From positions 1-64,000 of the IMG/VR virus record IMGVR_UViG_3300042090_003221: a DNA stretch of 64,000 nucleotides; one strand, given 5' to 3'. A program made the translations under genes and the position numbers. This DNA comes from a virus. Positions within the stretch are counted from its first letter, which is position 1, and each line of letters starts with the position of its first letter. Positions 7,537 through 14,951 of this stretch are shown here, piece after piece. The notes below the pieces were generated by a model. The model did no database searches, had not been told where the DNA came from, and worked only from the letters and a program-made list of their open reading frames with translations.

Positions 7537-7773
7537 TCAGGGATTGCAGGCGGGGATGAAGCCGAAGAAATGGATGCCGAGCCCGAAGATCAGCGCGCCG
7601 GTCACGAAGCCGAAAAGCATGCCGAAAAACGGGTATCGCGCCTGGATCCGCCAGACCGTGCGGGAGAGCGTGATGTTCGGCGGATTTTTCCACCACGCCC
7701 GGGCTTCCAGATAAGCGAACGGCGCGAGAACGGCGGTCAGCGACCACAGGAACCACAACAACCAAACGTTCAT
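7537..7773 (-). CDS. Two-pass small membrane protein (candidate holin or antiholin)
   Basis: A 78-residue protein with two hydrophobic segments (WLLWFLWSLTAVLAPFAYL and FFGMLFGFVTGALIFGLGI) separated by a basic loop. Start ATG overlaps the stop of the 29-residue gene before it. Topology fits a class II holin, but similar proteins have other roles. Confidence 0.55.
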   Translation of the reverse strand: MNVWLLWFLWSLTAVLAPFAYLEARAWWKNPPNITLSRTVWRIQARYPFFGMLFGFVTGALIFGLGIHFFGFIPACNP

Positions 7774-7859
7774 GGGGCGTCTCGAAAAAGGTTGCGGATG
7801 AGGATAGCCGCCGTCACGGCGGCGAGCGCGATGGCGACGAAGGCGAGGGCGACGTTCAC
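7770..7859 (-). CDS. Micro-membrane protein, 29 aa
   Basis: A GTG-started frame of 29 codons joined at both ends by four-base overlaps (GTGA upstream, ATGA downstream), which is strong evidence that it is translated. It encodes one hydrophobic helix (ALAFVAIALAAVTAAILI) and a short basic tail. Possible holin regulator. Confidence 0.5.
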   Translation of the reverse strand: MNVALAFVAIALAAVTAAILIRNLFRDAP

Positions 7860-8251
7860 GGCAGTTTGGCGAGCCAAGCTTCGATCTGCGGCGCGATGGC
7901 TACGCGCCGTTCCACGGCGTTGCCGGCGCTCGCGCGCTCGAATCCGGAGGCCCAGATGCGCGTCGCGTCGACGCCCGTCGTCGCCGCCTCGAGCGCAGCG
8001 CGCGTCGCGGCGTTCGCCGGCATGTCGAAACCGAAGAGGACCGCGGCGACGTGACGCGCGAGGTCCGGCTCGGTCCTGATATCGACGCCAATTCCCGCCA
8101 TGATCAGCTTGCCGTTGACGAAGTAGCCGTCGCGGATCGCTTTGCCGTAGAACTGGAATTTCAGCCGCCAGGGGCCGAAACTCTCGTCGTTATCGCCCGC
8201 GATATCGGGGCGCCACGCCGATTCCGCGTAGCCGTTGGCGACGGCGCCCAC
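7856..8251 (-). CDS. Phage tail-lysozyme-like protein, 5' end cut by an amber codon
   Basis: From the GTG at 8251 this gives 131 residues, but homologous-looking sequence continues upstream in the same frame (ARAATIVGALRAKGKSEPYI) with no start codon until a TAG at 8312-8314. The body (NGYAESAWRPDIAGDNDESF, then GPWRLKFQFY) matches the phage tail lysozyme fold, whose catalytic Glu lies in the AES segment. Beyond the TAG the frame continues to ATG at 8353 (MSAIILPPPTDKS), which looks like the original start. Either the gene is broken, the stop is read through, or GTG 8251 is used. Confidence 0.6.
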   Translation of the reverse strand: MGAVANGYAESAWRPDIAGDNDESFGPWRLKFQFYGKAIRDGYFVNGKLIMAGIGVDIRTEPDLARHVAAVLFGFDMPANAATRAALEAATTGVDATRIWASGFERASAGNAVERRVAIAPQIEAWLAKLP

Positions 8252-8311
8252 GATGTAGGGTTCGCTCTTGCCCTTCGCGCGGAGCGCCCCGACGATCGTT
8301 GCTGCGCGCGC

Positions 8312-8449
8312 CTAGGACTTGTCGGTCGGCGGCGGAAGAATGATGGCGGACATGCAGCGGCCCCATTTATCGATGTTGCGAGAGAGCCACGCGAGGGCGG
8401 CGGCGATAGCCGCCACGCAGGCGACGGCGGTTATGCCGACGGCGATCAC
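8312..8449 (-). CDS. Small membrane protein, 45 aa, in frame with the lysozyme ORF
   Basis: A GTG start overlaps the upstream stop by four bases (GTGA). It encodes one hydrophobic helix (VIAVGITAVACVAAIAAALA) and a short soluble tail ending at TAG. Because the next ORF lies in the same frame, the last 13 residues may really be the beginning of the lysozyme, and this gene may be only the 5' part of a fused frame. Confidence 0.45.
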   Translation of the reverse strand: MIAVGITAVACVAAIAAALAWLSRNIDKWGRCMSAIILPPPTDKS

Positions 8450-8667
8450 GCGGGCGGCGCGCCGTGCGGCCAAATCCAGAGCGCGACACCGACGCTGATC
8501 GCGAGGGTGAGCACGAGGCCGCCAGCGCGCATTATGCGGAGCCCCTCGACGTGCTCCCGCTCGCCGAGATCGCCGCCGACGAGTCGGGCGCCGAAGGATT
8601 CGAGGAAGCCGCACCCGATCACAAACACGGCCGCGAAGACGAGCAGGATGAGCAGGGCCGTATTCAT
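8446..8667 (-). CDS. Two-pass small membrane protein (candidate holin)
   Basis: A 73-residue protein with membrane segments at both ends (ALLILLVFAAVFVIGCGF and AGGLVLTLAISVGVALWIW) around a charged loop. The ATG overlaps the stop of the amidase by four bases. Direct coupling to the endolysin makes a holin or spanin role likely, without a family match. Confidence 0.55.
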   Translation of the reverse strand: MNTALLILLVFAAVFVIGCGFLESFGARLVGGDLGEREHVEGLRIMRAGGLVLTLAISVGVALWIWPHGAPPA

Positions 8668-9515
8668 GCGGAGGCCATCGCGGCGTCGATCGCCGTCCAG
8701 CTTTCCGGCCCGATTTGACCGTCGATGTCGCAGCCATGCGCGGCCTGGAAGCGCTTGAGCGCCGCGGTCGTCAGCTCGCCGAAGCGGCCATCGACGAGCA
8801 GGCCCGCGTTGGTGAGCTTGTTGAGGTCGGCCTGCAGCGCCGCGACCGAGTGCTGAGTGAAGCCGCTCGGCGTCGGGTGCGCGTGGGTGTCGCCGGGCTC
8901 GCAGCGCGGCGCGCCGCCGTGGCTCGGCGCGGGCGTGACGTCCGGCGCCGCGACGACCTCATGCGGCGCGGGGAGCCCGTATAGAGCGAAGGCCGGAAGG
9001 CTCGCCAGCTTGCCGATGTCCTCGTAGGCGCCCTGCGTGTATTTCACGAGCGTCGCCCACGTCGACCCGTTGGGGTCGCCGACGTCCATGTGACCGCCGC
9101 CGGCCCTGCCGAGGTGGCGGTGGCTGACGATTCCGCGGCCCAGGCCGCCGGGGGCGAGGACGGGCGGGATATTGTAGGCGCGGCAGACCCACGCACCGAT
9201 CGTCGCGGCGAGCTGCAAGCGCGTGTCGGGCAGCTTGTCGGCGTAGCCGGGGATTTCGAGCGAGATCCCCGCCGAATTGAACGCGCACTGCGCCCAGGCC
9301 TTGTATTGCAGCGGCACGAGCTGCGAGAGCTCATTCGAGCTGTCCGTGCCCATGGCGAGATGCGGCGCCGCCTTCGCGCGCGGGTCGCACAACCAAGCGA
9401 GCGAAGGGTCAGCCTCGCCCTCCTCGTCATGATAGATGAACAGATCGTGCCGGATTGGCGTCGGCGTATAATTCGGCGTCGGCCGCTGAATAACGCGCGG
9501 GAGCAACAGGCCCAT
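8664..9515 (-). CDS. Endolysin: N-acetylmuramoyl-L-alanine amidase with peptidoglycan-binding domain
   Basis: A 283-residue enzyme. Residues about 20-160 are an Amidase_2-type domain; likely zinc ligands are H29 (IYHDEE), H142 (GGGHMD) and D147 (GDP). After a Pro-rich linker, residues about 220-280 form a PG_binding_1 domain (LQADLNKLTNAG, FGELTTAALKRFQAAHG, QIGPESWTAI). It should cleave the amide between muramic acid and L-Ala at lysis. No signal peptide, so it needs a holin. A perfect GGAGG site precedes the ATG. Confidence 0.9.
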   Translation of the reverse strand: MGLLLPRVIQRPTPNYTPTPIRHDLFIYHDEEGEADPSLAWLCDPRAKAAPHLAMGTDSSNELSQLVPLQYKAWAQCAFNSAGISLEIPGYADKLPDTRLQLAATIGAWVCRAYNIPPVLAPGGLGRGIVSHRHLGRAGGGHMDVGDPNGSTWATLVKYTQGAYEDIGKLASLPAFALYGLPAPHEVVAAPDVTPAPSHGGAPRCEPGDTHAHPTPSGFTQHSVAALQADLNKLTNAGLLVDGRFGELTTAALKRFQAAHGCDIDGQIGPESWTAIDAAMASA

Positions 9516-9537
9516 TTTAACCTCCAGATTGTGGGAT

Positions 9538-10017
9538 TCAGAGCAGCCCGGCAGCCATCAGGTCAGCAGCGCCGATCGGGGCCGCGAAGCCGTTGGCCTG
9601 CCACCATGGAATCGATGGCTGCGCGAGGGCGAGCAACCCAGCGCCGATTGACGAGCTGACGCCGGTGCGTGCGTCGCCCTCGAGCGCCGTAACGAATCCC
9701 GCCATTCGTGAGAAAAGCGAGCTATCCGACGTAGCGAACGTCGGATAACTCGCGTCGGTCAGGATGAGAGCGAGATACTGCGCTGCTTGGATGGCTTGCG
9801 GAGGCGCCCCCGCAGGGGGAGAAGCCGCGTAGGCTTCGATAGACGCAAGAGCGCCTGCGCCCATCAGGTACGACGACACGGATGAGGTCGTGACGTCCTG
9901 AAGCGGGCCGGGCGACGTGCGCGCGTTGAGGGAGACAAGGCGATCGGCGAGAGAGGAGCCCGCGAGGGCTCCCCACGCGCCGCCCCATGCCTGGGCTAGG
10001 GCGGCGTGGTTTGCCAT
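9538..10017 (-). CDS. Hypothetical virion-associated protein
   Basis: A 159-residue, Ala/Ser-rich protein; start ATG overlaps the stop of the gene before it by one base. No family recognised. It lies between the endolysin and the fibre genes and is likely a minor structural or fibre-associated product. Confidence 0.55.
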   Translation of the reverse strand: MANHAALAQAWGGAWGALAGSSLADRLVSLNARTSPGPLQDVTTSSVSSYLMGAGALASIEAYAASPPAGAPPQAIQAAQYLALILTDASYPTFATSDSSLFSRMAGFVTALEGDARTGVSSSIGAGLLALAQPSIPWWQANGFAAPIGAADLMAAGLL

Positions 10018-10676
10018 CAGACCGGAACTTCGGCCCACATGATGGAGGCGTCGATGCCTGCGGTTGCGAGCGCGTTGGCGGCGCCGAAAGCCATATAGGA
10101 GCCCGGCGAGATAATCAGCGCGCCCTTGATGTCGTCGATGAACGACGCCGCGTTCAAGCCCGCGGTCGTGGTCACGTTGCCGACGCTGAAAGACGAGCGG
10201 CGCAACGTCGAAGCAAGCGCGCCGGTGTTCGCGGTGTTGACCATGCCCCAAGCGACAGAGCCCGTGTTCGCCTGCGAATAGGCGTTGGCCGCGGGGGTCT
10301 GCGTTCCCGAGACGGCGACGCCGCCCTGGTTGACTCCGAACCAGTTAAAAGCCAGCGCGGCCGCCGTGGCGCCAGTGGTGCGGATGCCGAGCGAGGCGAG
10401 GAGCAGGACCAAGTCCTTGCCGGAGTTGGCCGGGTTGTAGAGGCCGAGAATCGGCGTGCCCGCGGTGCCGCCGGAGAACGCCGTGAGCGTCGCCAAGCCG
10501 AGGGCGGCGAGCGAGAACACGACGCCCGACTTCGCAAGCGAATAATACTGAGGCAGCGCCTCGGAGACGACAAGCTCGCCGAGGATGCCGGCGGGCGAGC
10601 TGAGGATCTGGCCAGGGGGGCGCGACGTCGGGAGAAGTCCGCTGGCCGGGGGCGAGGCGGGCTGAAGAGTGGCCAT
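10017..10676 (-). CDS. Hypothetical structural protein
   Basis: A 219-residue protein with a Pro-rich N-terminus followed by long Ala/Gly/Ser/Thr-rich stretches, as in beta-helical or fibre-tip proteins. GGAGC lies upstream of the ATG. No signal peptide and no catalytic motif. Confidence 0.55.
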   Translation of the reverse strand: MATLQPASPPASGLLPTSRPPGQILSSPAGILGELVVSEALPQYYSLAKSGVVFSLAALGLATLTAFSGGTAGTPILGLYNPANSGKDLVLLLASLGIRTTGATAAALAFNWFGVNQGGVAVSGTQTPAANAYSQANTGSVAWGMVNTANTGALASTLRRSSFSVGNVTTTAGLNAASFIDDIKGALIISPGSYMAFGAANALATAGIDASIMWAEVPV

Positions 10677-10687
10677 AAGTTAAGCTC

Positions 10688-12379
10688 CTAGTTGAGCGAG
10701 GGAAGGTTCATTGCATCGGCGATGAGCTGTTCGGCGTCATCGCTGATTCCCAACTCGATACGCGCGCGTTCGAGCTCGATTTGCAGGCGGACCTTTTCGA
10801 CCGCGAGCAACTGGTTGAGGAGCTCGGCGACGGACGGTCCCGCCGCCGTGCCAGCCTCCTGCGAAATCATGGTCGAGCCCTGCGGCGACAACAGATTGCG
10901 CTGCGCGCGACCCTGAGTGTCTCCGCCGCCAACCATGACCGGATTGATTGTTGAGAGCGTAGCGCTAAGCGATGCCGCCGCGGTCGTGTAAGGGGTATAG
11001 CTGACGTTGTAGTTGCCGAACGACCAGCCGGGTGGCAACACGCCAGCGCCGATCAGGTTTCCGTTGACGTCGGTCTGGAAACGGCGGGTGAGACCGCCGG
11101 TGTCCTGCCCGGATACGGAAACCGGGAAGGAGGTCGTGGCGGCGCCTACAGCTGTGGATCCAACCGTAGCTGCAGCGACCTGTATCGCCGCGGATCTCAG
11201 GTAAACGATTCCCGATGCCTGGGAGCCATTCGAGTATATCCTGAGATACCGGGCCATGACGGGGAAGGTGTAGTTCCCCGTGACCTGAGCGATAGCCATT
11301 GAAGCTGGGGGGCCGGAAGTGCCGGTGCCCAAAAAACCGAAGTAACTTCCCCAGCTCTGCTTATCGTTGGAGTAATATGCCGAAATGGGAACGCTGCTTG
11401 TAGTGATATTGACAGACGAATACCCGGCGGTGTCGATTAGGATCGACGCGTTTGCGGGGAGGGGGCCGTAGGGAATCGCCATCGGCGCGTCTGAGGGGAT
11501 AGACGCGCCGTTGATATCGGCCAGCGGCCCGTTGATCAGCCTCACGCTCGCCGCTTCGCCCGAGCTGGGGTCCATCAGTCGCTCGACGAGGTCGACGCCC
11601 GCGAAGTCGCCGTCGGGGTTGCCGACAAGGCGCGCCTGGAGTGGGGTCGCCGCCTCCGGTTGCTGCGCGTTCATCACGGCGTTGGCGAGCGCGGCGAGGT
11701 TCCCGCCCGCCTCCTGCGCGCCGTTCGAGAGCGAGAACGCACCAGAGACAGGAATCGGGACGCCGGACGCATTGCCCTGGACTGTGACCGCGGCCGTCTG
11801 CGGTGTCCCTGGGGCGCTCTGAACGTTGGTCAGATGCGCGTCCTGCGCGAGCGAGGACGGCGCGGAAAGCACATTGGCGTTGACGCCGGCGACGTTGCCG
11901 GACGGCGCGGTCCCCCAGGAGGTCGCGGCGCCGAGCGTGGCTCCGCCCCATTTGGTGATCGCGGCCGTCAGAGTCCCGGCGAGCAGCGCGTAAACGCCCT
12001 TCGCCGCGGCGATGATCGAGGACGTGCCCGAGCCGCCATAGGCGGTGTCAGCGGTCGTCCCCGCAGCCGCGGCGACGGCGGCAAGATTGCCGCCGGTTTC
12101 CTGGGCGAGGCCGGCGGTATTGGCAGCGACGGTTGCGAGGCTCGACGCCGCGGCGGCGAGGTTGCCGCCAGCCTCCTGCGCGGCTCCGGCGGGCAACGGC
12201 AAGCTCGTCGCGCTGACCGGCATCGTGCCGCCGGAAACGATGGCCTCCGGAGACGAGTCCGCCCCGCCGCCAAGGTCGAGCAAGACGACTTGCGTTTTCG
12301 CGCCGCCGGTCGCCGTCTTGGCGGCGGTGCGGATCTGATCGCCGCCCAATCCAACGTTAAGTGTCGTGTTGTCGGTCAT
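10688..12379 (-). CDS. Tail-fibre-like protein with QE-GGNLAA repeats
   Basis: A 563-residue protein. The first 260 residues repeat a helical motif (AQEAGGNLAA, AQETGGNLAA, AQEAGGNLAA), suggesting a trimeric coiled-coil shaft. The middle is a beta-rich domain, and the C-terminus is a charged helix (EKVRLQIELERARIELG). Probably part of the receptor-binding apparatus at the tail tip. Confidence 0.65.
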   Translation of the reverse strand: MTDNTTLNVGLGGDQIRTAAKTATGGAKTQVVLLDLGGGADSSPEAIVSGGTMPVSATSLPLPAGAAQEAGGNLAAAASSLATVAANTAGLAQETGGNLAAVAAAAGTTADTAYGGSGTSSIIAAAKGVYALLAGTLTAAITKWGGATLGAATSWGTAPSGNVAGVNANVLSAPSSLAQDAHLTNVQSAPGTPQTAAVTVQGNASGVPIPVSGAFSLSNGAQEAGGNLAALANAVMNAQQPEAATPLQARLVGNPDGDFAGVDLVERLMDPSSGEAASVRLINGPLADINGASIPSDAPMAIPYGPLPANASILIDTAGYSSVNITTSSVPISAYYSNDKQSWGSYFGFLGTGTSGPPASMAIAQVTGNYTFPVMARYLRIYSNGSQASGIVYLRSAAIQVAAATVGSTAVGAATTSFPVSVSGQDTGGLTRRFQTDVNGNLIGAGVLPPGWSFGNYNVSYTPYTTAAASLSATLSTINPVMVGGGDTQGRAQRNLLSPQGSTMISQEAGTAAGPSVAELLNQLLAVEKVRLQIELERARIELGISDDAEQLIADAMNLPSLN

Positions 12380-12382
12380 GGT

Positions 12383-12859
12383 CTAGATCTGCGCTTGAGC
12401 GGTGATATGGGCGTAGAGCGAAATCGTTGCCCCGCCCGCGGTTCCGCATGTGAGCGTGAGGCGATAGATGACGCCCGGAATCCAGCCCGGGCCTGCCGTT
12501 TGGGTCACAACAGTTCCAGCAATCGTGGCGGGGCCGTATAGGAGGCCGGCCGCGTCGTCGTCCGTTCCGACGTAGGCGGCGAGGGCGGAGCCCAGGATCG
12601 AGGTGAGCGAGTCCCCGGCAGGGATCTGCGCCGCAAAATCGATGCTGAACGGGAGGCGTTCAGGCGGATCAACTGACGAAAAGCTGCCGACGACGGGCAT
12701 ATAGGTGGCCTTGAGCGAGAGAATGCGCGGCTGCGCTGTGATGAGGACGGCTCGCTGAGGCGCGGGGATGAAGACGTTTCGCTGCAATGCGATGAGTAGG
12801 CGCGCGGGAGCGATTATTGCAGCCGGCCCGACCTGCAGGTTGAGCTGGAATAGGAGCAT
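12383..12859 (-). CDS. Beta-rich fibre-associated protein
   Basis: A 158-residue protein ending in an Ig-like beta segment (IPGVIYRLTLTCGTAGGATI) seen in phage fibre or upper-baseplate proteins. Four bases separate its stop from the start of the gene at 10688. Exact family not recognised. Confidence 0.55.
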   Translation of the reverse strand: MLLFQLNLQVGPAAIIAPARLLIALQRNVFIPAPQRAVLITAQPRILSLKATYMPVVGSFSSVDPPERLPFSIDFAAQIPAGDSLTSILGSALAAYVGTDDDAAGLLYGPATIAGTVVTQTAGPGWIPGVIYRLTLTCGTAGGATISLYAHITAQAQI

Positions 12860-12896
12860 GAGAGCGCCTTCAGGGAGCCCGGCTCATCGAGGCGCC

Positions 12897-13400
12897 TTAT
12901 GTGTGGATGAAGGCGCTGACCGAGCGCAGCGAAATCACCGCGCGAGAAACGCGATGCGACCAGTTGCCGCTAACCATCACAACGCGACCGCGGTCCCACC
13001 CGGCGAAAAAGCCAACATGCGAGGCTCCGTGCCGACCGCCAAGAACGATCAGGTCGCCGGGTTTCGGGTTGCTCGTGCGCGGCCCATAGGAGAGAGCTGA
13101 CGCCGCCGTACGGTTCGCAAGCGGGCGATGGCCGGTCTTCTTGAGAACCATCGCGGCGAAATCGGCGCACCAGGGGCCGCGCGTACCCGCGACGTTGCCA
13201 GCGCCCAGGAATCGCATCGCTAAACTGATGATTCCGGACCCGAAGCGCAGCGCGCGGCCGCCGTCGTCGGTCACGGGCAGGACGCGCGGCGCGGGTGGAT
13301 CATCAAACAAGGTCCAATAATGCCGCGGAGCCGCCGCCGCCGACCCAGCGAGGGCGAAGAAAAGCGCGCATGCGAGCGCGTGGCGCGGGATGCGCGACAT
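12897..13400 (-). CDS. Exported NlpC/P60-CHAP-like cysteine hydrolase
   Basis: A 167-residue protein with a Sec signal peptide (about residues 1-23, cleavage after AAAA). The catalytic set is visible: Cys in GPWCADFAAMV (C78), His in ASHVGFFAG (H128) and a polar third residue, probably Asn in SGNW (N146). This resembles the TIGR02594-type NlpC/P60 family that cleaves peptide stems of peptidoglycan. GAGGAG lies just before the ATG. It lies among fibre genes, away from the endolysin, so it may act during entry or be a second lysin that bypasses the holin. Confidence 0.8.
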   Translation of the reverse strand: MSRIPRHALACALFFALAGSAAAAPRHYWTLFDDPPAPRVLPVTDDGGRALRFGSGIISLAMRFLGAGNVAGTRGPWCADFAAMVLKKTGHRPLANRTAASALSYGPRTSNPKPGDLIVLGGRHGASHVGFFAGWDRGRVVMVSGNWSHRVSRAVISLRSVSAFIHT

Positions 13401-13468
13401 GAAATCTCCTCTTGAGGTTTAGGGGAACGTGGCGGACGCTGCAGGAAGCAGTCCAACCATGAGCCTGA

Positions 13469-14470
13469 TCACATGACCATGTAGTTGCCGGCGCCGTCGC
13501 ATCGCAGGCGCACGGCGCCTTTGGCGGTCGAGATCACGTAAGTCGCAGCGCCTTCGATCGTGCCGGACGTTGGCGTAATGGTGATATTATAGGTTGCGGC
13601 CGTTCCCTGCTCGTCTTTGACAAAGATATCGGCGCGAACGGACGTCGAGCACGCGGGAATGCTCTCAGCTTTCGCGGCGGCGGTCACCGAAGCCCATACG
13701 ATCGTCTGATCGTTAGCCCCAGCCGCGTCGGAGGATCCTGTCGTGATCCGTCGGGCCGTCGACGCCAGCGGCGTGGTCAGCCCGTTCAGCGACGTGATGT
13801 CGCCGTTGGCGCCACTCTGGGCAGCCGACATATTGGCGCGCCCGCCGCTGGCCGTGGTTGCGCCCGTGCCGCCCTCGGCGATCGGAAGCGCGGTCGTCAG
13901 CCCGTTTAGCGCCGTGATGTCACTGTTCGATCCGCTTTGGGCCGCGGACAGGTTGGAACGCGCGGTCGGCGCGGTCGTAGCGCCCGTGCCGCCTTCGGTG
14001 ACGGGAAGCGCCGTCGTCAGGCCGGAGATCTGAGTGATGTCGCTGTTCGCGCCACTCTGGGCCGCCGATAGGTCGGCGCGTGCGGCGCTCGCCGTGGTCG
14101 CGCCCGTGCCGCCCTCGGTGACGGAGTAGGGCGTGCTGACGGTCGCTGAAGGGGTAGTGCTCACCCCGGGCGTCACGATCGCAGCGCTGGGAGTCGACCC
14201 GGCCGCTTCCGCCCAGACATGGCGGTAGCCAACGATCGCCTCCGGGGCGTCGCCGGGGTAAAGAATCGCGCCCGCGGACGTTGCGCGCGGCTGGCTGTCC
14301 GAAATCTGATAGGACAGCGCCCTTCCGGACGCCTGGATCGTCATCGGCCCGGCTCCGAGGTCTTGGTAGACCCTAGTCAGCGTGACCGTGGAGCTTCCCG
14401 CCGAGGCCGCGCTAGTGAACGCGACGAGCAGCGCGCAAGCAGAAATGAGACACAGCGAGCGCGGATCCAT
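13469..14470 (-). CDS. Exported fibre-like protein with tandem EGGTGATTA repeats
   Basis: A 333-residue protein. From the ATG at 14470 it has a clear signal peptide (SLCLISACALLVAFTSAASA), a beta-rich head, three repeats of about 40 residues (EGGTGATTA, LSAAQSG-N-DIT, GLTTALP) and a C-terminal beta domain with two Cys. The repeats are the kind that form tail-fibre shafts, yet fibres normally lack signal peptides. It may be displayed on the host surface or in the periplasm. Confidence 0.7.
   Translation of the reverse strand: MDPRSLCLISACALLVAFTSAASAGSSTVTLTRVYQDLGAGPMTIQASGRALSYQISDSQPRATSAGAILYPGDAPEAIVGYRHVWAEAAGSTPSAAIVTPGVSTTPSATVSTPYSVTEGGTGATTASAARADLSAAQSGANSDITQISGLTTALPVTEGGTGATTAPTARSNLSAAQSGSNSDITALNGLTTALPIAEGGTGATTASGGRANMSAAQSGANGDITSLNGLTTPLASTARRITTGSSDAAGANDQTIVWASVTAAAKAESIPACSTSVRADIFVKDEQGTAATYNITITPTSGTIEGAATYVISTAKGAVRLRCDGAGNYMVM
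13770..14129. repeat. Three tandem 120-bp repeats
   Basis: Three units of exactly 120 bases begin at about 13770, 13890 and 14010, inside the fibre-like gene. They code for the 40-residue fibre repeat. Recombination between them could change shaft length. Confidence 0.75.
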
Positions 14471-14546
14471 ATTGCGGCTCCTTTGGATATTGATCAAGAG
14501 ATAGTCGCGGTCGCGGCGGCCCGCGCATCGAGCGGCGGTTCGGACA

Positions 14547-14951
14547 TTAGCTCGGCGCCTGACCAGCGAGAATGGCGGCAACGCGGGCGCTTGCGATGGC
14601 GCCCGAAATTGCGAGATAGTTGACACCGGAAATGACGTCCGAATTCGTCAACTGGAGGGCTCCCGCGCCTGACGCCATCAAACAGAACAGGCGGACCCTC
14701 GGATCCGTCGAGTTCATAATCGCGGTTTGCTCGGACGTGGAGAACAGGTCCATGAACTCGAAGAAGCTCCAGTCCACTTTCGGCGCCACATAGACGCCGG
14801 GCGCGTGCGCGTTGATCGAGGCGAGGGCGACGGCCTCGGCCGTTCCCGCCGGAAACGAGACGCTGAGGCCTGGGAGGGCGTAAACGTCGCTCCCATCGGA
14901 GTCTGTTGAGATTGTGACTGTGCGCCCGAATGCGTCCGTGATCGTGCTCAT
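14547..14951 (-). CDS. Hypothetical protein, possible fibre assembly partner
   Basis: A 134-residue protein whose ATG overlaps the stop of the 827-residue fibre gene (TGATG). The N-terminus is a beta segment, and the C-terminal part is helical (YLAISGAIASARVAAILAG). The coupling to the fibre suggests a chaperone or fibre-bound partner. Confidence 0.55.
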   Translation of the reverse strand: MSTITDAFGRTVTISTDSDGSDVYALPGLSVSFPAGTAEAVALASINAHAPGVYVAPKVDWSFFEFMDLFSTSEQTAIMNSTDPRVRLFCLMASGAGALQLTNSDVISGVNYLAISGAIASARVAAILAGQAPS

